A stretch of 57,369 nt of DNA from Gilvimarinus sp. 2_MG-2023 (GCF_030547685.1 NZ_JAUOQM010000028.1:38821-96189); one strand, 5' to 3'; shown: positions 1 through 7,539, counted from the first letter of the stretch. Numbers and translations are program-made. Notes: generated by a model from the sequence alone, not told the origin.

Positions 1-20
1 GCAGAACGCAGAACGCAGAA
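1..20. repeat. Short heptamer array (gcagaac) at window start
   Basis: Nearly three tandem copies of gcagaac open the window. The unit differs by one base from the gctgaac unit that forms the 15-copy array at the other end (57265-57369). The array is cut by the window edge, so its true length is unknown. Confidence 0.8.
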
Positions 21-89
21 AAGTTTGTTGCTGCTCCCTGCAAGAAACAAGAATTATTACTGAACGCAGTAGATTTTGTTCCCTGACAA

Positions 90-107
90 GGCAACGTAGC
101 TCAGAGG
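90..107 (+). other. Possible tRNA-Met 5' fragment
   Basis: The stretch ggcaacgtagctcagagg resembles the acceptor and D-arm start of bacterial elongator tRNA-Met (GGCTACGTAGCTCAG...). The resemblance stops after about 18 bases and no anticodon or T arm follows before the intact tRNA at 125. Probably a remnant in a tRNA-rich, rearranged spot; could be chance. Confidence 0.3.
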
Positions 108-124
108 ACAAAAGACAAGTTTAA

Positions 125-201
125 GGGCCTTTAGCTCAGTTGGTTAGAGCATCCGACTCATAATCGGCAGGTCCCCAGTTCAAGTCTGGGAAGGCCCACC
201 A
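125..201 (+). tRNA. tRNA with CAT anticodon (Ile2 or elongator Met)
   Basis: A complete 77-nt tRNA with encoded CCA. The acceptor stem GGGCCTT (125-131) pairs perfectly with AAGGCCC (191-197), and the D arm TAGCTCAG and T arm GTTCAAGTC are canonical. The anticodon loop 157-163 carries CAT at 159-161. The anticodon stem context CGACTCATAATCG resembles bacterial tRNA-Ile2, whose C34 is changed to lysidine by TilS, more than typical elongator tRNA-Met, but sequence reading alone does not settle this. A terminator follows within a few bases. A 3'-end fragment and a degenerate copy of this tRNA lie at 3175-3191 and 3231-3320. Confidence 0.93.
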
Positions 202-205
202 TCCA

Positions 206-249
206 ATAAAAAAGCCCCTGCCAATTTATTTTGGCAGGGGCTTTTTTAT
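206..249 (+). terminator. Rho-independent terminator of the tRNA gene
   Basis: Inverted repeat AAGCCCCTGCCAA / TTGGCAGGGGCTT with a short loop (225-230), followed by a T tract. Its distal half is also the first part of the 153-bp direct repeat, so the same arm recurs at 3027-3058. Confidence 0.85.
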
Positions 250-374
250 TGGATGGTTGTTTTCTAGAATTTGTTCGCTCTGGCCAGTTCACTAATTGCG
301 CAAGCAATTCGCAGCGAGGCGAAGCCGACGCCCGCAGGGTCAAAAAGACTCTAGTCTTTTTGATTCACTCTGGG
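222..374. repeat. 153-bp direct repeat, copy 1
   Basis: This copy aligns without gaps to 3027-3179 at about 95% identity, with roughly seven differences that are all transitions. It contains two hairpins: AATTGC-GCAA-GCAATT (294-309) and a near-perfect palindrome at 340-363. No open reading frame is convincing. It lies directly after the tRNA terminator. It may be a non-autonomous repeat element or one flank of a duplication or insertion. Confidence 0.85.
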
Positions 375-454
375 GAATCCTTCGCAACCACTTCCAAAAC
401 CTACATTCACCACATCCAAGTAGCCGGATTAAACCGCGCGCCCACCCCGTTTTA

Positions 455-793
455 TCATTCCTCCGGCATATTGATATTAATATCAGTGGCGCCGCATACA
501 CTGAGCAGCTGTTTGATACGGGGCAGGCAGTGGTGGGCGTCAAAGTTACCGTCCAGGGCACATTCAAACTGGTTGCCATTGGCGTTAAAGCCTTCAAACC
601 AGACTCGGCCCAGGTTTTCTTCGCAGTCGTCCATTAGCTGTTCAATTTCCTGCTCTGCCGCCTCGCCAAAGCGCTCAAACTGCTCCTCCAGCCAGGCGCC
701 CTGCTTGCCCTCGCACAAACCAGCTAGCATTTTATGCCAGGCTTCACGGTCTTGCTCTGGGCTCTTAAAGCAGATGGTATTAAAAATACTCAT
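455..793 (-). CDS. Hypothetical protein, 112 aa
   Basis: A small acidic soluble protein that I do not recognise. It has no signal peptide or membrane segment. Its middle is rich in Glu and Phe, and there are conserved-looking Cys, Trp and Asn-Gly positions. I chose the ATG at 793 because GGAG lies about 10 bases upstream, inside the last codons of the preceding gene; the longer reading to 832 would overlap that gene without a ribosome site. It is the second gene of a two-gene unit with 799-1584, 5 bp apart, which suggests related roles (for example an effector with a small partner), but nothing in the sequence shows a function. Confidence 0.65.
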   Translation of the reverse strand: MSIFNTICFKSPEQDREAWHKMLAGLCEGKQGAWLEEQFERFGEAAEQEIEQLMDDCEENLGRVWFEGFNANGNQFECALDGNFDAHHCLPRIKQLLSVCGATDININMPEE

Positions 794-798
794 AGCGG

Positions 799-1584
799 CT
801 ATTCTCCGTGCTTTTTCTTTAGCGCTTGCCACATACGTTTCACTTTGGTGTCGCCTTCGATGCCGTCAAAAACTTCTCGCAATTCATCGAGAAAGCCTTG
901 GCGTACTGCCTTTTTCTCGTCCGTTAAGGGGTACTCGGGTTGATAGTCCAAAACAGAATTCATTTGTCGAGTCATCAGTTTCTCTTTACGGGAATTGCCG
1001 CTCTTACCATCAAAGTCCTGTTCGTCCATTTGCGATAGCAGATCAAAATAGTAGCTTTTTCTTGGCATATAGGAGCTAGGCAAATTATCACTCTTCCCGG
1101 AAATCCACCTGGATAAACTAGGGCCAAACATTAGGCCAAATACTCTGCACGCATCCACTTCGAATTGCGCGTATTCTTTATTTTTCCCGATCGGCACTCT
1201 GGATTTGAAGTTTCGTTTAAAAGTGCTACCCAGAAAGTAGTCCCACTGTGCCAGCTCTTCTTCTGGGGTGTAACCAAAACGAATCAAGTCTCCTTCAATT
1301 GTCCAATATAGCTTATGCTCAATTACAAATGGGGACTCGATTATGTGCTCCAACACAAAATCCCATCCCTCTTCTGACTTGAGTGGAAAGTAAGTAAACA
1401 AGGAGCTATCACTTAGCACATTGCGCGACAGTATTTCTCCGGTCATAAAGTAGTGTTCTATTTCCTTTAAATCTTTTTTTCTGACTTCGCCCTTAATTGC
1501 TTCCCGCACCACGGCCCACTGCTCAGTGCGACGGGCTATCCACTCTGGGTCTTTAGTAATCGATAAGTCCACAATTCCCTCCAT
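799..1584 (-). CDS. Hypothetical protein, 261 aa
   Basis: A soluble protein rich in charged and aromatic residues, with no signal peptide, membrane helix or catalytic motif that I recognise. The C-terminal third is Lys-rich and probably helical. It begins at ATG 1584 and is followed 5 bp later by the 112-aa gene, so the two are probably cotranscribed. Both lie inside the segment bracketed by the 153-bp direct repeats and point back toward the tRNA, as cargo of an accessory insertion would. Function unknown. Confidence 0.7.
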   Translation of the reverse strand: MEGIVDLSITKDPEWIARRTEQWAVVREAIKGEVRKKDLKEIEHYFMTGEILSRNVLSDSSLFTYFPLKSEEGWDFVLEHIIESPFVIEHKLYWTIEGDLIRFGYTPEEELAQWDYFLGSTFKRNFKSRVPIGKNKEYAQFEVDACRVFGLMFGPSLSRWISGKSDNLPSSYMPRKSYYFDLLSQMDEQDFDGKSGNSRKEKLMTRQMNSVLDYQPEYPLTDEKKAVRQGFLDELREVFDGIEGDTKVKRMWQALKKKHGE

Positions 1585-1817
1585 TTATTGCCTTTGTAAT
1601 CCTTCGCCCCTTTTATCACTGAGGACGTCATCAATGCTTATTTGTACCAGATTTTCAAAGATCATCGCAGTGCGTTTTATTCTACCTATTATGTTCAGAC
1701 AAATCACAGCCATAAGACTGCATCAGCCAGTGGTACGAAATGAAGCTTTGTTTGTGAGCTCTGCAAACGGATCTGTGTGGAACTCCAGCTCTTATCGAGA
1801 AGCTCAGCAGGTGTGGG
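1585..1817. other. Non-coding stretch upstream of the two-gene unit
   Basis: This stretch should hold the promoter of the minus-strand pair ending at 1584. I see no convincing gene or RNA. It runs into the decayed reading frame at 1818. Confidence 0.4.
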
Positions 1818-1955
1818 GTGGATTTTGATACCGGCGAGGTCACGCACGAGGCTGAGGACGCAAAGCTGCCCGTTCGGTGGGTGCGCGAGAATGCGCCCTA
1901 AGGCTTCGGCTACCGGCCTTACGGCAATGCATATTACGGGGAGTTCAGAGTGTGA
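1818..1955 (+). pseudogene. Decayed C-terminal gene fragment
   Basis: One frame reads protein-like on both sides of a single TAA (1899-1901). The first part is VDFDTGEVTHEAEDAK and continues to RENAP; after the stop come GFGYRPYGNAYYGEFRV and a TGA at 1953-1955. The composition (alternating acidic and aromatic residues, Tyr-Gly repeats) suits a genuine protein C terminus. There is no start codon or N-terminal part in this frame upstream of about 1810. I read it as the 3' end of a lost gene with an in-frame stop; the family is unknown. Confidence 0.35.
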
Positions 1956-1999
1956 TGAGCTCCTTGGTCACAGTGGATGAAACGTTGAGGGAATGGTGT

Positions 2000-2812
2000 A
2001 TGAGCTATGTGAAGGTGTTTGGGCTGTGTGTTGGAATGATTGTGCTCGCCGGGTGCAGCGAACCGACGATAGACGCCTCCTCGGAGAAGGCGATGAAAGC
2101 CTCGGTCACCGAGGTTAGGGACTCGCTGCCAGAGGGCGAGCGCGATAAGTTCGAAAAGGCTGTGCAGGTGCTGGCAATGAGTCACATCAACATGGAAGAC
2201 GTGCTCTCAGGCGGCAGCGATGGCCTCGGGACCATGCAGAGGCGGTTTTACCAGTCGATTGATGGCAAGACTGCCGCCGAGGTGTTCGCCGAGGCTGATA
2301 TAATTATCGCCGAGCGAAAGGAGCGAGAGCGCCAGCAGGCGCTAGAGGAGATACGCGAGCTGGAGCAAAAGCGCGTTGACTCGGGCAGTGCCCGCGAGAA
2401 ACTCAAGCAGTTCGAGGTGATGCGGTCCCGATTCTATCTGAAGGATCGAGATTTCACTCGTGATGCACCGGTCATTGAGCTGACCGTGAAAAACGGTACC
2501 GATCAGGCCATATCGAGAGCGTACTTCGAGGGTACCATTGCCAGTCCGGATCGCAGCGTGCCCTGGCTCAAAGACACGTTCAATTACGATATTTCAGGCG
2601 GTTTGGAGCCGGGCGAGGAAGTAACCTGGACTCTTGCGCCCAACCCCTATTTGGACTGGGGCAAGGTTGATGCTCCCGCCGATGCGGTATTCACGGTGAC
2701 CGTCGAGCGGCTCGATGGCGCCGATGGTGAGCCGCTCTATTCGGGCCAATTGTTCGATGAGGACGACCAGAAGAGGTTGGATGAGCTTAAGGCGCAGTAC
2801 AGCGCCGAGTAA
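2000..2812 (+). CDS. Lipoprotein, DUF6694-like
   Basis: A 270-aa predicted lipoprotein. The N terminus has a short hydrophobic stretch ending in lipobox LAGC with Cys at about residue 19, so it should be lipidated and held in the cell envelope. A helical, Glu/Arg-rich segment follows (about residues 95-140, probably coiled coil), then a beta-rich C-terminal domain. The N-terminal part (IDASSEKAMKAS and a segment around SLPEGERDKFEKAV) resembles DUF6694 lipoproteins from memory. I chose ATG 2000 rather than upstream starts because of GAGGGA about 10 bases before it and the signal sequence right after it. It lies inside the segment flanked by 153-bp repeats. Role unknown. Confidence 0.7.
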   Translation: MSYVKVFGLCVGMIVLAGCSEPTIDASSEKAMKASVTEVRDSLPEGERDKFEKAVQVLAMSHINMEDVLSGGSDGLGTMQRRFYQSIDGKTAAEVFAEADIIIAERKERERQQALEEIRELEQKRVDSGSAREKLKQFEVMRSRFYLKDRDFTRDAPVIELTVKNGTDQAISRAYFEGTIASPDRSVPWLKDTFNYDISGGLEPGEEVTWTLAPNPYLDWGKVDAPADAVFTVTVERLDGADGEPLYSGQLFDEDDQKRLDELKAQYSAE

Positions 2813-3026
2813 CGAAGCCGGGCGCCAGAGGTGCCTCAGGCCGGGGCCGGATAGTCTTCGGTCCTAGTCGCTCAGTCGTAGCTTGGTGCGCTCTGACTAT
2901 AGGCGCCGTGCTTGAATTCAACTTAGAAGCTCCCAAATGGATTGGCGATAAGGGAGCAAGTAAGAAAAATAATTAAAAGTTTATACGATACGAGCTAAAA
3001 GTGGCCAAACTATGATCCCCCGCACA
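2813..3026. other. Intergenic stretch, no gene seen
   Basis: The first 80 bases after the lipoprotein stop are GC-rich with short inverted repeats that could end transcription weakly. The rest is AT-rich. No open frame or RNA gene is supported. Confidence 0.4.
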
Positions 3027-3179
3027 CAATTTATTTTGGCAGGGGCTTTTTTATTGGATGGCTGTTTTCTAGAACCTGTTCGCTCTGGCCAGTTCACTGA
3101 TTGCGCAAGCAATTTGCAACGAGGCGAAGCCGACGCCCGCAGGGTCAAAAAGACCCTAGTCTTTTTGATTCACTCTGGG
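3027..3179. repeat. 153-bp direct repeat, copy 2
   Basis: Direct, ungapped counterpart of 222-374, beginning at the distal arm of the tRNA terminator hairpin. Immediately after the repeat the sequence switches to the 3' end of the CAT tRNA (…CTGGGAAGGCCCACCA), whereas copy 1 continues into unrelated sequence. This places a recombination joint within CTCTGGG. Confidence 0.85.
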
Positions 3180-3191
3180 AAGGCCCACCAT
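3175..3191 (+). other. tRNA 3'-end fragment (att-like repeat)
   Basis: CTGGGAAGGCCCACCA matches the 3' end of the CAT tRNA at 186-201. Repeats of a tRNA 3' end are what integrating elements leave at their far boundary (established knowledge). No integrase gene lies between the copies, so a complete element is not present. Confidence 0.6.
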
Positions 3192-3192
3192 A

Positions 3193-3230
3193 TAAAGGCC
3201 GCTATCTTCTCAGGTAGCGGCCTTTTTTAT
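3193..3230 (+). terminator. Rho-independent terminator after tRNA fragment
   Basis: Stem AAGGCCGCTA / TAGCGGCCTT with a 10-base loop, followed by TTTTTTATT. It sits right after the tRNA 3' fragment as a terminator follows a real tRNA gene, suggesting that this was once the end of a second tRNA transcription unit. Confidence 0.8.
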
Positions 3231-3320
3231 TGGCCTTTAGCTCAGTTGATTAGAGTATCCGACTCAGCTTTTATAGAATTCGGGGCAGGTCGACAGTTCA
3301 AGGTTATCCGGTCTAAACCA
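3231..3320 (+). pseudogene. Degenerate tRNA-CAT copy with expanded anticodon loop
   Basis: The first 35 bases match the tRNA at 125-160 with two or three changes (GGCCTTTAGCTCAGTTGATT…). About 14 extra bases then interrupt the anticodon loop, so CAT is gone. Next comes a recognisable variable region and T arm (GGCAGGTC..CAGTTCAAG) and a decayed acceptor ending in ACCA. It cannot fold as a normal tRNA: the acceptor strand is mutated and the loop expanded. Confidence 0.6.
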
Positions 3321-3340
3321 TATAAAAAACCACTATAAAC

Positions 3341-4009
3341 TTACAGCTCGTCTGTCTGATCGGACGCAACATAAGGGCTGCTGGTTTGGATATGAAACTC
3401 CCCCATCAGAGATTGATGCACAGGGCACCGATTAGCGACCTCCAATAAACGCCGGTGTTGCTCGTCGCTTAATGTACCGACATAACTTATTTTTCTCTCA
3501 ATCACACTGTCTATGCCTGACCCGCCTTCTTTATTGGTTTTAAGTCGGCGGTGGGTTAAACGTACTTCGAGCTGTTCTATCGCCAGCTTTTTGTGATTAG
3601 CATACATACGCACGGTCATGGAGGTGCAAGCCCCCAATGACATAAGCAGTAATTCATAGGGACTGGGACCTAAATTACTGCCGCCTTTATCTTCCGGCTC
3701 ATCGGCTTGCCATTGGTGATCGGCACTGTACAGCCCACGCAAAAACTGCGTATTTTTTTCGGTAACCAATACCTCCGCAGGTTCCACACTGGGGCGGTCC
3801 TGACTTTGCACTGGGGGCGGATCTAGTTTTAAGTAACGACTGGCCCACGTCGTCAGTGTTAGCGCAACATAATCGGCATCTTTCTGCCGACTGAGTAAGT
3901 GGTCGGCATCATCCAGTGACACGTAACTTTTGGGATGCTTTGCGGCTTTAAAAATTTTCGTCGCCTCGGTTACATCCACCACAAGATCAACCGGCGAATG
4001 GAAAATCAA
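3341..4009 (-). pseudogene. OsmC-like C-terminal half of a broken hydrolase-OsmC fusion gene
   Basis: The first 50 codons (IFHSPVDLVVDV…SYVSLDDADHLLS) are the end of an alpha/beta hydrolase domain, including the acid (PVD) and His (DADH) regions. From about residue 75 an OsmC/Ohr domain follows, with its Cys motifs (LGACTSMT at about 130 and NRCPVHQSL at about 200). In the known family these are one protein of about 400 residues, used against peroxides or reactive small molecules. Here the reading frame is shifted relative to the hydrolase start, and the two frames overlap at 3987-4009. The ATG at 4009 lies within a hydrolase strand and is not a natural start, so I treat this as the 3' half of a damaged gene. 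Confidence 0.7.
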
Positions 4010-4547
4010 CAGCGGCTCCTAAATCCTCCAACAACTCCGCACCCAACTCAAAGGTTCGACCGGCAATCGTAACCGGAGCACGGCCGGTTTGACGGATATC
4101 ACATGCTTGATCCGCAAATAAATGCTCAACATGGGACGGAGATGCCGGCGCAGCGATGGTAACCACCGCTTGCACCGAGTCGAGCCGGCGTGCCACCGCC
4201 AAAACAGCGGCACCACCTAAGCTGTGGCCAATGAGTAATGAAGGGGCCTGGTACTGCCGGGCTAAAAATAGCGATGCCGCTTCCAGATCTGTCACATTAC
4301 TGGAAAAGGTAGTGTTGGCGAAATCACCTTCGCTGCTGCCCAGACCGGTAAAATCGAACCTCAACACAGCAATCCCTTGATTGGCTAGAGTGCGAGCAAT
4401 ACGAGTGGCAGCTACCACGTCTTTACCACAGGTAAAACAATGAGCAAATAACGCATATGCTTTCGGTGTGCCGTTATCTGGCAACTCTAAGGCACCTGCC
4501 AAGGTGTGCCCCTCGGTACTGGTAAACTCAACCTTGTGACGCGACAT
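3987..4547 (-). pseudogene. Alpha/beta hydrolase N-terminal half of the same broken gene
   Basis: The start at ATG 4547 has GGAGG 5 bases upstream. The protein shows the serine hydrolase fold: oxyanion region HCFTCGKD, strand RFDFTGLGSSEG, and nucleophile elbow GHSLGG. It follows the bifunctional alpha/beta hydrolase/OsmC family up to GAELLEDL, then leaves the frame and stops after about a dozen unrelated residues. Around 4018 the other frame resumes with EPLLIFHSPVD. Relatives have roughly ten residues between these points, so a small out-of-frame deletion is the simplest explanation. Without its acid and His residues this half should be inactive. A sequencing error cannot be excluded. Confidence 0.7.
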
Positions 4548-4740
4548 AATGCCTCCGTATAGCCAATAAATGTAAGATCCAACCGTTAACCCTGTAAAAC
4601 ACGGCATGCTGTCTTCGGCCCAGCAGGGAAAGATCCATACGTTAACCCCATCAGAACATTAGAGCGAAATTTAGGCAAGCTCACCCCGTTAAGCGTGGCG
4701 ATAAACGTGAGGCAAAACAAAGCACCCTTTGAACTTTTTT

Positions 4741-4762
4741 GTTATGGTAGGCGCCTACTAAC
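4741..4762. promoter_or_regulatory. Candidate operator palindrome upstream of metal-efflux genes
   Basis: Perfect 12-bp palindrome GTAGGCGCCTAC (4747-4758), bordered by GTTA on the left and TAAC on the right, 30 bp before the first gene of the efflux operon. A TTGAAC box precedes it (4729-4734). The position suits a metal sensor operator, but I cannot assign a regulator family. Confidence 0.4.
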
Positions 4763-4787
4763 GGACTGACATGACAAAATTGCACCG

Positions 4788-5162
4788 ATGATGCTTAAAA
4801 AGATTGTGATTTACCTAGCGCTGATGGTGGTTGCTCTGCAATCAGGCATGACGCTGGGCGATATTCACCACTGGCATCAATCGGGTAATGGGCACTGGGT
4901 GTTTGACGCTTCACATCAGCCCGCCGATACTCACCCCTCAACCTTTACCGATTCAAACAACAGCGATACCGTCGTTATTGATAGCAACTCGCACGAGCTG
5001 GATTGTCAAAATTGCTGTCAGTGCCACGGCCATTTTTGCTCGGCCTTGCTGCTATCGGCGCAGCATCTACTGCCCAGTAAAGCCATCAGCCCACCCACTG
5101 AGTACACCGTTGGCACCCGTCCCGAGCCGCTCGAATCCTTTTTACGCCCTCCCAAAGCCTGA
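4788..5162 (+). CDS. His/Cys-rich small exported protein of the efflux operon
   Basis: A 124-aa protein with an N-terminal hydrophobic signal (about residues 4-22), then a His-rich stretch (IHHWHQSGNGHW) and a tight Cys/His cluster DCQNCCQCHGHFC at about 72-84. Such residues bind soft or borderline metals (inference). It directly precedes the CzcC/B/A-like genes on the same strand, so a periplasmic metal-binding or sensing role beside the pump is likely. The start may be either of two adjacent ATGs (4788 or 4791). I do not know a named family. Confidence 0.65.
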   Translation: MMLKKIVIYLALMVVALQSGMTLGDIHHWHQSGNGHWVFDASHQPADTHPSTFTDSNNSDTVVIDSNSHELDCQNCCQCHGHFCSALLLSAQHLLPSKAISPPTEYTVGTRPEPLESFLRPPKA

Positions 5163-5286
5163 GCCCTTAACTTCTGATACCACTTGGTAGCGGGCGTTAA
5201 TACGCCGCCACAGCCTGTTGGCTTTTTGCCGGCTGACGACGGCCTTGCCCGCACCAGCGAATGCAGCTTGAACTTAGGACTTACTC

Positions 5287-6558
5287 ATGGAGTTGAACAC
5301 CATAACGCGCCGCTGTCGGCGCTTGCTGGGGCTTATGCTACTCGGCACCAGCATCCACTCGCTGGGGGCACCGGCAACACCGGCTAATACGCTAACCCTG
5401 CAGGATGCTTTAACCCGCACGCTGACTCACAATCCGGCGCTATATCAATACCGTTTTCACAAGGCCGCACTCCTTGCCAGTAAACAAAATGACGCACTTA
5501 GCCCGGCGTTAGCGGTTGAGCTAAACGTTGAAAATATCGCGGGGACAGGTGCCAAACAAGGCGTGCAAGAAGCCGAGACAACCTTGGCGCTGTCGTCGAT
5601 GATTGAATTAGGAGGCAAACAGCAAGCGCGGCTTACCTATGCCGATGCTCGCATCCGTCATGCGCAGTATCAGCACCAGGCCACCAGCTTAGATGTATTG
5701 GCACAGTTAACCACCCACTATATTGAAAGCCTTGCCACCCAGGCCAATAGGGAGCTGGCCCAGCGCTCGCTGGATTTTACCCACTCTCTGCTCGACACCA
5801 TGTCGGTGCGGGCTCAACGCGGCGCCACCCCCGAGGCCGAAGTACTGCGCGCCAAAGCCGCCGTGGCTCGCGCCGATATGCAATTAACGGCGCTGCAACG
5901 CAAATTTGAGCGGCAAAAAATTCAGCTCGCTCGCTACTGGGGTGAAACTCAAACGCCTTTTCAGCGTTTAGATGGCAGCTTATTTGAGTTTGGCGCCAGC
6001 GAGCCCTTTGCCGAGCTGTATCAGCGCGCCCAACGCTCACCCGCCCTGCAGGTCTTCGCCAGCGAAAAGCGCCTTCAGGAGGCGCAGTTATCGCTGGCAC
6101 ACGCCGACCAACGCAGCGACTTAACCTGGCGGCTTGGGGTAAAACATTTTGCCGCAACAGATGACGCCGCTTTAACCGCCGGAGTTTCAATGCCGCTGTT
6201 TGCCAACCAGCGCGGTAGCACACAGGTAAAAGCGGCCCAGGCGAAACGCGATGCAATCGATTATGCCGAAACAGACCAGCGATTACGCCTACACGCACAG
6301 CTATTTAATGCCTATTCGCTGCGCCAACAAGGTATCGACAATGCGACGAAAATGGCCGAGGTCGTGATTCCAGCGCTAGAGCAAGCGCTCGAACTCACCC
6401 AAACCGCTTACGACAATGGCCGCTACCAATACCAGGACTTAATGGCCGCGCGCGAAGAGTTGTTAGCGGCGCGGCAGGCGCGTATTGACGCCGCCACCAC
6501 CGCGCTCGTCAGCCAAGCACTGATAGAACAACTAACCGGCGCGCCTTTTACCCAATAA
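5287..6558 (+). CDS. czcC: TolC-family outer membrane channel, CzcC-like
   Basis: A 423-aa outer membrane efflux protein. The signal peptide covers about 1-28. Two OEP-type repeats follow, with long coiled-coil helices rich in Ala, Gln, Glu and Arg, including a LTLQDALTRTLTHNP opening and an AYDNGRYQYQDLMAAREELL segment near the C terminus, both typical of TolC/CzcC relatives. It forms the exit duct of a tripartite metal pump with the next two genes, which follow 47 bp and then 10 bp apart. The start at 5287 has AGGA upstream. The metal cannot be read from this subunit. Confidence 0.85.
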   Translation: MELNTITRRCRRLLGLMLLGTSIHSLGAPATPANTLTLQDALTRTLTHNPALYQYRFHKAALLASKQNDALSPALAVELNVENIAGTGAKQGVQEAETTLALSSMIELGGKQQARLTYADARIRHAQYQHQATSLDVLAQLTTHYIESLATQANRELAQRSLDFTHSLLDTMSVRAQRGATPEAEVLRAKAAVARADMQLTALQRKFERQKIQLARYWGETQTPFQRLDGSLFEFGASEPFAELYQRAQRSPALQVFASEKRLQEAQLSLAHADQRSDLTWRLGVKHFAATDDAALTAGVSMPLFANQRGSTQVKAAQAKRDAIDYAETDQRLRLHAQLFNAYSLRQQGIDNATKMAEVVIPALEQALELTQTAYDNGRYQYQDLMAAREELLAARQARIDAATTALVSQALIEQLTGAPFTQ

Positions 6559-6605
6559 TCAAAATATTTTTAGTTTGTTAACCAGCAAACTCGGGACTTA
6601 ACCTT

Positions 6606-7529
6606 ATGAAGATTTCAACCATCGCACTGCTGTCACTCGCAAGCTTGGTGTTTAACGCCTCGACACTCGCCTCGGACGAACACGGCCACGATGATCACGG
6701 CCACAGCGACGATCACCACACTGAAGAAAACCACAGCCGTATTCAGCCGGAGATGGCTCACCAGCTGGGCATTGAAACCACTACAGCCGGCCCACAAGAA
6801 CTGCGCCAAACCATCACCACATACGGCGCCGTCGCCACCGATCCCGCACAATTGAGCCATGTGCGCGCCCGCTTTACCGGCACGTTAAAAGCCGTACGCG
6901 CCACCACCGGTGACCGGGTAAAAGCCGGTGACACACTGGCCGTGGTGGAGTCGGACGAAAGCTTTAAGGCTTATACGCTGCACGCCCCTATTGCCGGACA
7001 AATTATTCAGCGCCACGCCAATATCGGCGAAAGCACGCGTGATCAGGTTTTATTTACCATCGTTAATACCGATAAGCTCTGGGCCGAGCTGCGTGTGTAT
7101 CCGCAACAACAAAACATCGTGGCCGAGGGGCAAACCGTTTTTATTGACACCGTGCACACCCAGCTAAGGGGGCTTATTCAACATATGATTCCCGCTATTG
7201 ATGGCCCCTACCAACTGGCCCGGGTTGAGCTCGACAACACCGACGGACATTTAACACCGGGGTTAATGCTGCAGGCACACATACAAGTGGGGCACTTTAC
7301 CGCGCCCGTGGCGGTGGCCAAACAAGCCGTGCAAAAATTGGGGGACAGACGCGGTGTTTTTATACAGCACGAGCATACGTACACCTTTACGCCACTAAAG
7401 CTGGGCGCCAGTGATAACAATTTTTACCAAGTGCTGGCCGGATTAGCACCGGGCGCGGAGTACGTCAGCGAAAACAGTTATTTAATTAAAGCGGACATCG
7501 AAAAGTCTGCCGCTGAACACAAACACTAA
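6606..7529 (+). CDS. czcB: RND periplasmic adaptor, CzcB-like
   Basis: A 307-aa membrane fusion protein linking the CzcA-like pump to the outer membrane channel. It has an N-terminal signal (about 1-22), then a His-rich metal-binding stretch (DEHGHDDHGHSDDHH, about 24-38). The barrel-sandwich domain spans about 70-170 (VRARFTGTLKAVRATTGDRVKAGDTLAVVES), followed by a beta barrel and a membrane-proximal domain. The long alpha hairpin is short or missing, as in compact CzcB-type adaptors. The His stretch suggests zinc, cobalt, cadmium or nickel rather than copper, which usually comes with Met-rich motifs. Confidence 0.87.
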   Translation: MKISTIALLSLASLVFNASTLASDEHGHDDHGHSDDHHTEENHSRIQPEMAHQLGIETTTAGPQELRQTITTYGAVATDPAQLSHVRARFTGTLKAVRATTGDRVKAGDTLAVVESDESFKAYTLHAPIAGQIIQRHANIGESTRDQVLFTIVNTDKLWAELRVYPQQQNIVAEGQTVFIDTVHTQLRGLIQHMIPAIDGPYQLARVELDNTDGHLTPGLMLQAHIQVGHFTAPVAVAKQAVQKLGDRRGVFIQHEHTYTFTPLKLGASDNNFYQVLAGLAPGAEYVSENSYLIKADIEKSAAEHKH

Positions 7530-7539
7530 GGGGCGCTAG

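Noticed and set aside
231-1079. Long plus-strand open frame of about 280 codons
   Set aside because: It runs through the 153-bp repeat and opposite two minus-strand genes that have ribosome sites and better composition. Its sequence is Ser/Arg/Pro-rich without any fold signal.
202-3180. Complete integrative element
   Set aside because: The flanking tRNA pieces suggest it, but there is no integrase, transposase or relaxase in between, so only a remnant or duplication can be claimed.
4729-4761. A MerR-type promoter (TTGAAC to TACTAA) over the palindrome
   Set aside because: The spacing would be about 21 bp and no MerR-family gene is nearby, so I only record the palindrome as a candidate operator.
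5777-6298. Minus-strand frame of 173 codons inside the czcC-like gene
   Set aside because: Arg-rich antisense shadow of a clear outer membrane efflux gene.
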